Source: Candidatus Shapirobacteria bacterium
GTDB taxonomy: Bacteria > Patescibacteriota > Microgenomatia > UBA12405
Assembly (NCBI GenBank): GCA_009885205.1
Contig: VFLE01000135.1
Location: 1-17,729, forward strand
DNA: 17,729 bases
Direction of reading: 5' to 3'
Both the position numbers and the translations under genes were made by a program. Below the pieces are notes generated by a model that saw nothing but the letters and a program-made list of their open reading frames with translations, was not told where the DNA came from and searched no databases. Positions 1-6,576 of this stretch are shown here, piece after piece; positions within the stretch are counted from its first letter, which is position 1, and each line of letters begins with the position of its first letter.

Positions 1-1029
1 GACAACTAACCCGGTGGCGGCCATGATGGAGAGGAGTGATGAACCACCATAGGAAATAAAAGGAAAAGGGACACCGGTAAGGGGAATTAGGGCGACAATA
101 GCGGAAAAATTAATCAAGGCTTGGTAGGCAATCCAACAGGCAAAAGATGAAATTAAGACTTTTTCAAATAATACCGAGGCAACTTTGGCTAATTTAAAAA
201 GATAGGCAACAAATGAAACAAACAAATAAGTCAAACCTAAAAGACCAATATAACCGGTTTCCTCGCCAATAATGGCCAAAATTGAATCGGTGCTAATTTT
301 GGGGAGAAATTTATATTTTTGTTCTGAGTTGGCAATACCTCGTCCAGAAATTCCCCCAGAAGCGAGGGAGATTATTATTTGTTGACTATGATAATTTAGG
401 TCATTGTTTTCTTCAATGTTGATTAAAGTATTAAACCGAGCTTTGCGATAATCTGAGGAAAAAATTAATCCAATACCAAGGAGTGAAAATATTAAGAAAG
501 AAATGATGATGGGTAAAATTGGTCCACCCGATAAATAGTAGGCCGAAACAATGATGGCAGTACATAAAAGAGCGGTGCTTAAGTTTGGTTCTAGGACAAT
601 GAGGATAAAAGCGGGTAATAAAAAAATTAGTAAATGTTTAAAGCCTGATTGATTTTCACTGGTAAACAGGGCGGGAAAAAATATAATGGCAATTAATTTA
701 AAAAATTCTGATGGCTGAAAATTAAAAAATCCAAAATTAATCCAACGACTAGCGCCGAGAGCTTTTTGGCCGATATTGGGGATAAAAACAACTACCAATA
801 AAGTGATAGATATCAAATAAAGGAGAAAAGAGTGACGGCGGAGAAAATCAAGATTAATTTTTGAAGTTAAAAACATGGCTATAAACCCTAAAGTAATCCA
901 AAGAATGTGTTTTCTAATAAAAAAGTTGGGATCACCGAGGCTTTTTTGAGCTTCAAATAACGAGGAGATGGAAATAAAAAATAAACCAACTGTAACTAAT
1001 AATAGGACATAAAGCCAAATTTTAGACAT
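1..1029 (-). CDS. ftsW: FtsW/RodA-family septal peptidoglycan glycosyltransferase (3' end outside window)
   Basis: Polytopic SEDS protein that polymerises lipid II at the division site, working with the class B penicillin-binding protein. 343 codons are visible and the frame is open through base 1, so the C-terminus is missing. Translation gives strongly hydrophobic segments and the family signatures in order: GASRWINFG followed by FQPSEFFK, then SGGISGRGI, the loop LPKISTDSILAIIGEETG, and ISYGGSSLL close to the truncated end. The start is the ATG at 1029-1027, giving MSKIWLYVLLLV; it overlaps the end of the ATP-grasp gene by 8 bases, which suggests translational coupling. RodA is the alternative, since both share these motifs, but the dcw context with ftsI and mraY favours FtsW. 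No Shine-Dalgarno sequence is visible. Confidence 0.93.
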   Translation of the reverse strand, partial: MSKIWLYVLLLVTVGLFFISISSLFEAQKSLGDPNFFIRKHILWITLGFIAMFLTSKINLDFLRRHSFLLYLISITLLVVVFIPNIGQKALGASRWINFGFFNFQPSEFFKLIAIIFFPALFTSENQSGFKHLLIFLLPAFILIVLEPNLSTALLCTAIIVSAYYLSGGPILPIIISFLIFSLLGIGLIFSSDYRKARFNTLINIEENNDLNYHSQQIIISLASGGISGRGIANSEQKYKFLPKISTDSILAIIGEETGYIGLLGLTYLFVSFVAYLFKLAKVASVLFEKVLISSFACWIAYQALINFSAIVALIPLTGVPFPFISYGGSSLLSIMAATGLVV

Positions 1030-2029
1030 TGTGATACTTTTCTATAATTACGCCGTTTTTGTCGCGTTTGGTTAATTCAGAACCAATAATATTTTTATTA
1101 TTAAAACGTTTTTCGTCAATAATTTTTTGAGGAGAAGTAAATTCTAGTAAATGATAATAAAAAAGTGGAGTAATTTTGGCTTTTAGTTCAATGTTGGTAT
1201 AAAAAGCAAACGAAGCAGTTAAGCGAGGGTTGCATTCGAGTAAATAAACTTTGTTTTTGGAGACGAAAAAATCAAGACCAAAAAAACCTCGGTATTTTAA
1301 TTTGGTTAAAATCTGGGCAAAGTCGATAGTAATTTTTTTGACCTGGTCAATAATTTTTGGTGGGGCGTTTGACGGCCACTGGCGACCGACAGTGGCAAAA
1401 GGATTGTTGGTGTATTCTGGTAAACCAGTAAATTGCAAAGCGGGGGGGCTTTGGAGTAGACCCGATGAGGTAAGACAGCAATTATTTAGTAAGGTGTAAC
1501 CCTTAAGATAGGGAGAAAATTTACATAAAGTATCTTGAGGAATAATAGTGGGGTCATATTTGGTAATTAATTTGGTACTGTTACCGGCCCAGCCGAAATG
1601 AGTTTGGACAACAATTTTTTTATACTTAACTAATAAGTTATCAATATTTTTTTTAGTATAGGGAGCAATAGTAAAGGGAATTTGGGGAATTTTATCGATA
1701 ATACTGGGAAATTTTATTTTGTCTTCGAGAAGGCGATTTAAGGGGGCAGGGTTGCAAACACTTATCCAATTATTTTTTTTACAAATCAAGTCAATTTTAG
1801 CTGATGGTTTAAAAGGAATTATGGCGGCCTGATGACCAGAAGATTTAATAGTTTTTTTTATAAAATCTTGAGTTGATTTTTGGGCAAGCAAATAACCACT
1901 GTTTTTTTGAGATAAGTTTGGATCATAAATAGAATAAAAATTTTTTAATTGAGGTAATTTAATATCGAGATTTTGGTCGACGACGAGAAAGAAAAAATCG
2001 ATGGATAAATTGTTGATTATTTTTTCCAT
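1022..2029 (-). CDS. ATP-grasp ligase of unknown substrate
   Basis: 335-residue ATP-grasp enzyme, a family that forms C-N bonds through an acyl-phosphate. Seen: a lysine in LEDKIKFPSI (K104), a glycine-rich ATP loop GWAGNST (about 146-152), a conserved acidic strand GFFGLDFFV (D253) and the magnesium-binding motif LLECNPRL (E265, N267, R269). The catalytic elements are therefore intact. It resembles the carbamoyl-phosphate-synthase/PurK type more than the RimK/LysX type, but the substrate cannot be read from sequence. The first 100 residues look like a divergent N-terminal domain. It lies 7 bases after the PLP enzyme gene and overlaps ftsW by 8 bases, so it is probably co-transcribed with both. 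With the nearby LysW-like gene it may belong to an amino-acid or peptide ligation pathway (inference). Confidence 0.8.
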   Translation of the reverse strand: MEKIINNLSIDFFFLVVDQNLDIKLPQLKNFYSIYDPNLSQKNSGYLLAQKSTQDFIKKTIKSSGHQAAIIPFKPSAKIDLICKKNNWISVCNPAPLNRLLEDKIKFPSIIDKIPQIPFTIAPYTKKNIDNLLVKYKKIVVQTHFGWAGNSTKLITKYDPTIIPQDTLCKFSPYLKGYTLLNNCCLTSSGLLQSPPALQFTGLPEYTNNPFATVGRQWPSNAPPKIIDQVKKITIDFAQILTKLKYRGFFGLDFFVSKNKVYLLECNPRLTASFAFYTNIELKAKITPLFYYHLLEFTSPQKIIDEKRFNNKNIIGSELTKRDKNGVIIEKYHNV

Positions 2030-2036
2030 ATTTGGT

Positions 2037-2837
2037 TTACCGCTTGGCTCCGGTTAAAATTATGACAGGAAAGTTACCAATATTTGTCTGGGATTTTATT
2101 TTATTAACTCCAGCCAAGGCCAAGGCTCCCTCTGGTGAAGTAATAACTTTGTGGGATGTTAGATAATTTTGAGAATTAATAACGTCGCGATTTTGAACGA
2201 CAATCCCCTGCCCTAGATGATCATTAATAGTTTTAATAACTTTGTTTTTTAAAGGTAATAGCTTGACACCGAGAGCGTCGGTAATGGTTGAATTTTCGGT
2301 GACAAAGTCATGATCAAAAATAGAAGCAATTGGGCAGTATGAGGCTGGTTGAACTCCAAAAACAGGAATTGAGGAAGGTATTTTTTGAGATATTCCCAAG
2401 AGAGTGGTCCCGCTGCCGACTGGGATGAAAACAGAGGTAACTTGGGGTAATTGTTTAATAATTTCAGTGGCGATTTGACTATATCCCCGAAGGGCGATGG
2501 GATCGGTTGATTGGCGAAGTAAATAAGCTCGATTATTTTTGGCAAATTTAAAAGCGTCAGAAATGGGACGGGGGGAAACAATATAATTGGCAATTAATTT
2601 TAATTTTGATTTGTCAGTGTGAGGTGAAACGAATATAGTGAGATTAATGTTATGCTTACGACAAAAGTATTGGGCGGAGATGGCGGCATTGCCGGTGGAA
2701 GAAATGACAGCAGATGAAAAATAATTGTCTTTTAAATGTTTGACTTGAAGGGCAATACTGCGATCTTTGGCACTACCAGTGATATTAAAATCCTCACGTT
2801 TAAAATAAACATTACCAATTTTGACTAAAGGTGTCAT
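2037..2837 (-). CDS. PLP-dependent enzyme, threonine synthase/cysteine synthase fold (fold type II)
   Basis: 266-residue fold-type II PLP enzyme. The Schiff-base lysine is K24 in NITGSAKDR (threonine synthases have TGSFKDR), the substrate/phosphate loop is SSTGNAAISA, the PLP-phosphate glycine loop is PVGSGTTLLG, and the C-terminus is VIILTGAKR. It is much shorter than ordinary threonine synthase, which usually exceeds 350 residues, and lacks an N-terminal extension, so it could equally be a beta-replacing enzyme such as a diaminopropionate- or cysteine-forming synthase. The reaction is not resolved. The start is ATG at 2837; the divergent LysW-like gene begins only 15 bases away on the other strand. 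The ATP-grasp gene follows 7 bases downstream. Confidence 0.8.
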   Translation of the reverse strand: MTPLVKIGNVYFKREDFNITGSAKDRSIALQVKHLKDNYFSSAVISSTGNAAISAQYFCRKHNINLTIFVSPHTDKSKLKLIANYIVSPRPISDAFKFAKNNRAYLLRQSTDPIALRGYSQIATEIIKQLPQVTSVFIPVGSGTTLLGISQKIPSSIPVFGVQPASYCPIASIFDHDFVTENSTITDALGVKLLPLKNKVIKTINDHLGQGIVVQNRDVINSQNYLTSHKVITSPEGALALAGVNKIKSQTNIGNFPVIILTGAKR

Positions 2838-2842
2838 ATAAT
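2837..2842 (+). promoter_or_regulatory. Possible -10 box for the LysW-like gene
   Basis: A perfect TATAAT lies 9 bases before the chosen ATG, implying a very short leader. No -35 box stands at the usual distance; the TTGACT at 2821-2826 is only 10 bases upstream, which is too close. In DNA this AT-rich the match may be chance. Confidence 0.3.
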
Positions 2843-2851
2843 AGGTATATT

Positions 2852-3019
2852 ATGACTGATATAAACCAAAAAATCATGTGTCCTGATTGTGGGACAGAAG
2901 TTAAGAGTGAAAATGCCTTAGTTGTCGGCGATATCGTCGAGTGTCAGGAATGCGGGACTGAGCTAGAAATTCTCTCTCTAACTCCGCTTAAGTACCAGAC
3001 GTTGGTGGAAGAGAAGTAG
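2852..3019 (+). CDS. LysW-like zinc-binding mini-protein (amino-group carrier protein family)
   Basis: 55-residue protein with two zinc knuckles, CPDC (C10, C13) and CQEC (C31, C34), then GTELEILSLTPLKY. The spacing GDIVEC-x2-CGTELE matches LysW, the carrier that shields alpha-amino groups in lysine/arginine biosynthesis of Thermus and archaea. Classical LysW ends in EDWGE, whose terminal glutamate is the attachment point. This protein ends in LVEEK, so the attachment residue is missing or moved. I chose the ATG at 2852, which has a plausible AGG ribosome site 6 bases upstream, over the GTG at 2831. It is one of two plus-strand genes here and is divergent from the PLP/ATP-grasp pair. It could be a carrier, a zinc-ribbon partner of those enzymes, or a general zinc ribbon. 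Confidence 0.75.
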   Translation: MTDINQKIMCPDCGTEVKSENALVVGDIVECQECGTELEILSLTPLKYQTLVEEK

Positions 3020-3027
3020 TCAAATTA

Positions 3028-3059
3028 TTGTAGAGACGCCCCGCGGGGCGTCTCTACAA
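3028..3059. repeat. 32-bp perfect GC-rich palindrome (REP-like element, intergenic copy)
   Basis: Perfect inverted repeat with 16-base arms (left arm TTGTAGAGACGCCCCG) and no loop, strikingly GC-rich against the AT-rich surroundings. It lies 8 bases after the stop codon of the LysW-like gene and just beyond the 3' end of the transposase gene. Twenty-nine bases (3029-3057) recur identically at 3401-3429 inside the transposase gene. Proximity to an IS200-like REP-associated transposase fits a mobilised REP hairpin. No T-tract follows, so it is not a standard intrinsic terminator, though its hairpin could protect a 3' end. Confidence 0.9.
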
Positions 3060-3126
3060 CTATATTCCAAGCAAAAAGCAAAAACACCTACAATCAAAGT
3101 TTCTCTCACCCAATCACAAAGTATTT
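3060..3126. other. Non-coding spacer between palindrome and transposase pseudogene
   Basis: Short AT-rich stretch in which I see no gene, promoter or T-tract terminator. With the palindrome it forms the whole gap between the convergent LysW-like gene and the transposase remnant. Confidence 0.5.
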
Positions 3127-3705
3127 TTAACTTTTCAATTTATCCCTTTCCCAATTTTTCACATTGTTTTTAATATAGTATTTAATAATTTTAAATCTCT
3201 CCCCATCTTCAATCACTTCATCATAGTAACGTGATTGCTACCCAAACCATAGATTGTTTTTCCTACAAATCCTAGTAACACATGATTTATATTGATTAAT
3301 TAATTTTGGTATTTCTTGATTTGATTTTAAATTCATTCTTTTATAAAATTCTGGGTGGTTTTTATGACTTGGGATAACGGCAATTTGCTTGGGATTGTCA
3401 TGTAGAGACGCCCCGCGGGGCGTCTCTACCACCAGATCTCGAAGCTTGATTAACAAATGAACATGATTGGGCATTACCACCCAATCAGAAATAAAAATAT
3501 TTTTTCTAATTTCAATTGTTTTTAATATTTGTTCTTGAGCAATCTCTCCACATTTATTTAAAACCATTTCCCCATCAATAATCTTCCCAAATAATTTACC
3601 CTTGTTTAAGGCACAAATAGTTATAAAATAAATTCCTGATTTAGAATAATCCCAACCAAACCTTCGTCCACTTTCAACATGATAGGTATCGGCAAAATTG
3701 GTCAT
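3127..3705 (-). pseudogene. REP-associated tyrosine transposase (IS200-like, Y1), interrupted by in-frame TAG
   Basis: Single-strand HUH transposase of the RAYT group. Seen: the N-terminal GWDYSKSGIYFITIC, the metal-binding HUH motif in MPNHVHLLI (H81, H83) and the catalytic tyrosine in LINQYKS (Y139). Translation meets a TAG at codon 156 (3240-3238) after NNLWFG. The same frame continues as QSRYYDEVI, then GERFKIIKYYIKNN, to a natural TAA at 3129-3127. That is the ordinary RAYT C-terminus, so a single TGG-to-TAG change is the simplest explanation. Residues 93-102 (VETPRGASLH) are encoded by an inserted palindrome identical to the intergenic one. All catalytic residues precede the stop, so the 155-residue product could retain some activity, but it lacks about 36 residues. 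It sits 22 bases after the NlpC/P60 gene. Confidence 0.85.
3401..3429. repeat. REP-like palindrome inside the transposase reading frame
   Basis: Second copy of the GC-rich palindrome: 29 bases identical to 3029-3057, the inner 28 being perfectly self-complementary. It lies within the transposase coding sequence between the HUH motif and the catalytic tyrosine, is translated as VETPRGASLH and keeps the frame open on both sides. The outermost bases (flanking TT/AA of the intergenic copy) are not conserved here. Confidence 0.92.
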
Positions 3706-3727
3706 GATTAAATAATATGTTTAGTCT

Positions 3728-4225
3728 TTAAATAATTCTCCAAAACCCTTGATTATCAATATCTTTTATATTTTTTGTTTCGATAACTACGCCATGTTTT
3801 GATTGTGATGAATGGATGTAGGTGACCATTTTTTTGTCAACAGATAGAACCAGTAAAACATGTTTACCGTCTTTTTGACGAATAAGATCGTTGGTTTGTA
3901 GTGTTTTAACTGATTTAGAAATTGGAGGAGAGGTGAGCATGTCAGCCGAAGTTTTGCGGACATCAACCTTGAGATTTAAAAGATGGCAAACGAGGCCGGA
4001 ACAGTCGATACCCAAATGATTTTTTTTCTGAAAGTTATAAATTTGTTGGGGGGTCAAATCTAATAATTTTATATTTTGCTGGTTAGCAAACTCAATGGTT
4101 TGGAGGGCAATTTCGTGGGCAGTTCCCTTGCCGACTAGAGCATTGTTGCGAGACATTACTTGATGTTGACCGGTATTAATAAAATAAGGTAAGCCTAAAT
4201 AATTTTTTAATTCATCCCTAACCAT
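3728..4225 (-). CDS. NlpC/P60-family cysteine peptidase
   Basis: 165-residue protein with a papain-like NlpC/P60 domain, a family that usually cleaves D-gamma-glutamyl-diaminopimelate or related peptidoglycan bonds. The catalytic cysteine is C75 in LGIDCSGLVC, the histidine is H122 in DGKHVLLVLSVD after the TNDLI strand (usually GDLIFF), and H138 in TYIHSS may be the third polar residue. The start ATG at 4225 overlaps the mraY stop by 19 bases, giving MVRDELKNYLGLPYF; a longer start at 4360 would lie deep in mraY and is unlikely. No signal peptide or membrane segment is visible, so the enzyme may act on cytoplasmic precursors or recycled peptides, or use another export route (inference). Confidence 0.85.
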   Translation of the reverse strand: MVRDELKNYLGLPYFINTGQHQVMSRNNALVGKGTAHEIALQTIEFANQQNIKLLDLTPQQIYNFQKKNHLGIDCSGLVCHLLNLKVDVRKTSADMLTSPPISKSVKTLQTNDLIRQKDGKHVLLVLSVDKKMVTYIHSSQSKHGVVIETKNIKDIDNQGFWRII

Positions 4226-5241
4226 AAGGCAAATATTGCTAAAATAATAGTGGCCAGCCAAGCTCGAAAAACAATCTTTGGTTCTTCCCAACCAAGCTTT
4301 TGGAGGGTCAAGTGAATCGGAGCGGCGGGAAAAAGTTTCTTTTTGAAATAAATTTTCCATAAGATTTGAAGGCCACTACTTAATCCTTCGATTATAAAAG
4401 GTAAGCCAACGATAAACAAAGGAATAACTCGGCCAAGTAATACGGCAATAACGGCAATAGTGGCCCCAAAAGACATTGAGCCAACGTCGCCTAGCCATAA
4501 ACGAGCGGGATAGATATTAAAGTAAAGAAAAGCGATTAGGGCACCAATCCAAAGAGAAATAAATAGTGAAATTGGTGTGTCGAGGGATGAGCCGGCTAGT
4601 ATCCAAAAAGCAAAAAGGGAAATAACCAAAATACCACAAGATAAGCCATCAAGACCATCGGTGATGTTAAAAAAGTTGGCAAAAGTGGTAATAATTAAGG
4701 TAGAAATGGGAATAAAAAATAAACCTAAATTAATGGCTCCCAAAAAAGGAATATAAATAAAATTAACTCCTAATCGGAAATAAATTAAAGCGGAGATAAA
4801 TCCGGCGGTAAGCAATTGAAGAATTAATTTATGTTTAAATCTTAACCCTAAAAAACTGCTTTTTTGGAAGTTAAAAAATTTTAAAATATCATCGTAAAGT
4901 CCCAACAGTCCAAAACTGATAAAAGTTAAAAAGATAACTTCTAATTCTAAATTTAGTTTATAATTACTAGAAATAAAAATTTTGGAATATTGTAATATGG
5001 GGAGGAGACAAGCAAAAAGAATTGAAACAGAAAAAATAATTAATATTCCCCCACCGACAGGAGTGCCAGCTTTACTATTGTGAAATTTGTCAAAAATTGG
5101 AGTGCGATTGTTTTGAACGTCGAGAGTTTTTTGGTTTTGGCGTTGAAATTTTAATCGATATAAAAGGTTGATAAAAGGGACGACTAAAATACTGGTAATA
5201 ATAAAAGAAAAAAGAAGGAGACCCAGATAAAGATGAATCAT
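4207..5241 (-). CDS. mraY: Phospho-N-acetylmuramoyl-pentapeptide transferase
   Basis: Integral membrane enzyme that moves phospho-MurNAc-peptide from UDP to undecaprenyl phosphate, forming lipid I. 344 residues, a normal length, with many hydrophobic helices. Motifs in order: SKAGTPVGGG (57-65; family KAGTPTMGG), LYDDILK with the aspartate pair D117/D118, NFFNITDGLDGL (189-200), and LWLGDVGSMS (249-257). The C-terminal cytoplasmic signature usually written PIHHHFE..GW is here PIHLTLQKLGW (308-318), keeping only the first histidine. The gene starts 3 bases after the murA stop and overlaps the NlpC/P60 gene by 19 bases, so it is part of the same transcript. Confidence 0.94.
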   Translation of the reverse strand: MIHLYLGLLLFSFIITSILVVPFINLLYRLKFQRQNQKTLDVQNNRTPIFDKFHNSKAGTPVGGGILIIFSVSILFACLLPILQYSKIFISSNYKLNLELEVIFLTFISFGLLGLYDDILKFFNFQKSSFLGLRFKHKLILQLLTAGFISALIYFRLGVNFIYIPFLGAINLGLFFIPISTLIITTFANFFNITDGLDGLSCGILVISLFAFWILAGSSLDTPISLFISLWIGALIAFLYFNIYPARLWLGDVGSMSFGATIAVIAVLLGRVIPLFIVGLPFIIEGLSSGLQILWKIYFKKKLFPAAPIHLTLQKLGWEEPKIVFRAWLATIILAIFALWLGMN

Positions 5242-5244
5242 AAT

Positions 5245-6573
5245 TTATGTTTTAATATATTCTATATTAGCGCCTAATGATTTTAACCTATCGGCTAATT
5301 TTTCGTAACCCCGTTCGATAACTTCGACATTATTAATGGTTGAGGTTCCTTGCGCAGCCAGAGCAGCGAGTGTGACATTGGCACCGGCTCGTAAATCTTT
5401 AATATCAATGTTGATTGGTTTTAATTTACTCGGTCCATAAATTTTAACGCCATGAAAGTATTCAGGTTTATCATCATCTTGATTAAAATCGTAGTATTCT
5501 TTTGGGTCAGAAACTTCGGGTTTAAAAAATGAAGTTTTAACTCCCATGGTATTTAAATTGGCAATATGTTGGAAGCGACTCGTGTAAATAGTTTCAATTA
5601 AAGTGCTAACTCCAACAGCTTGAGCAAGAAGTAGTGAAAAAATTGGTTGCCAGTCGGTCATAAAACCGGGTTCTGGTTCGGTTTTGATCTCAATTGCTTT
5701 GAGTGGTGTTATCCAGGAAATATTGACCTCGTCTGTACCACGAAAAACTTTGGCACCCATTTTTTCGATTGTATCTAAAAATGCTTGGATAATTTTTGGA
5801 TCACATCGTTGGATACTAATCGAACCTTTGGTAGCGAGAGCAGCACAGGCAAAAGTAATGGCTTCGTTGCGATCGGAAATTACTTGATGAGTGGTGCCAT
5901 GTAACTTTTCGACTCCGTCAATAATGATTCTTTTTAAATCATTCGCATCCCGATGTATTTTGGCTCCCATGCTATTTAACATCAGAATTAAATCATCAAT
6001 TTCTGGTTCTAGAGCACTGTTATCTAGAATTGTTTGACCGTTCAACAATACGGCTGTCATTAATAATACCTCAGTGACGGTATGAGAGGGCTTAGGGAAA
6101 ACATAATGAACGGGATTAATTTTGTTGGTGGTAAAAGTTATTATGTCGTCAGTAATATCAACCATTATGCCCATTTTTTGATAACAATCAAATAATCTAT
6201 CAAGTGATCTGATACCTAATTTATCGCCACCTGGAGTGGGGATTATCGCCTTACCAGTACGAAGTAAAAGAGGTGGAGCGAACATAAATGATGATCGAGA
6301 TTTTTCCCCAGTGCCACGGGGAACAACAGATGATATTAAATTTTGGGTAGTAATTTCAATACTGTGTGGGCCACTTTTTATAATTTTAGCACCTAAACTT
6401 TGGGCTATACTTTCGGTAATATTGACGTCAGAGATTTGGGGGATGTTTGAAAGACAAGATGTTTCTAATGATAACATTGAGGCAATAATTTGTTTAAACG
6501 AAGCATTTTTGGCACCTCGAATGGAAACTTCACCCTTGAGGGGCAAACCACCAGTAATAATATATTTAGACAT
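5245..6573 (-). CDS. murA: UDP-N-acetylglucosamine 1-carboxyvinyltransferase, Asp active-site variant
   Basis: First committed peptidoglycan enzyme; transfers enolpyruvate from phosphoenolpyruvate to UDP-GlcNAc in the cytoplasm. 442 residues; family members are about 420. Seen: GAKNAS with the K22/N23 pair, the substrate-binding region SRSSFMFAPPLLLRTG, the loop TPGGDKLGIRSLD, and FMTDWQPIFSLLLAQ. The mobile-loop residue that is Cys115 in E. coli (PGGCxIG) is Asp here (D117). There is an insertion of roughly 20 residues near FNQDDDKPEYFHGVKIYG. The start ATG at 6573 stands 3 bases after the preceding ligase gene's stop. MurA is not usually placed between murC-like and mraY genes, so the cluster has been rearranged. 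Confidence 0.95.
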   Translation of the reverse strand: MSKYIITGGLPLKGEVSIRGAKNASFKQIIASMLSLETSCLSNIPQISDVNITESIAQSLGAKIIKSGPHSIEITTQNLISSVVPRGTGEKSRSSFMFAPPLLLRTGKAIIPTPGGDKLGIRSLDRLFDCYQKMGIMVDITDDIITFTTNKINPVHYVFPKPSHTVTEVLLMTAVLLNGQTILDNSALEPEIDDLILMLNSMGAKIHRDANDLKRIIIDGVEKLHGTTHQVISDRNEAITFACAALATKGSISIQRCDPKIIQAFLDTIEKMGAKVFRGTDEVNISWITPLKAIEIKTEPEPGFMTDWQPIFSLLLAQAVGVSTLIETIYTSRFQHIANLNTMGVKTSFFKPEVSDPKEYYDFNQDDDKPEYFHGVKIYGPSKLKPINIDIKDLRAGANVTLAALAAQGTSTINNVEVIERGYEKLADRLKSLGANIEYIKT

Positions 6574-6576
6574 AAG

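Noticed and set aside
2821..2842. Full sigma-70 promoter TTGACT/TATAAT for the LysW-like gene
   Set aside because: The spacer is only 10 bases, too short for the usual 16-19; only the -10 box is kept as a weak candidate.
2831..2851. GTG start for the LysW-like gene
   Set aside because: It would overlap the divergent gene's start codon and add residues unlike the family N-terminus; the ATG at 2852 has a ribosome site and fits LysW length.
3028..3059. Intrinsic transcription terminator
   Set aside because: The hairpin is strong but has no loop and no T-tract on either strand; a repeat shared with the transposase gene explains it better.
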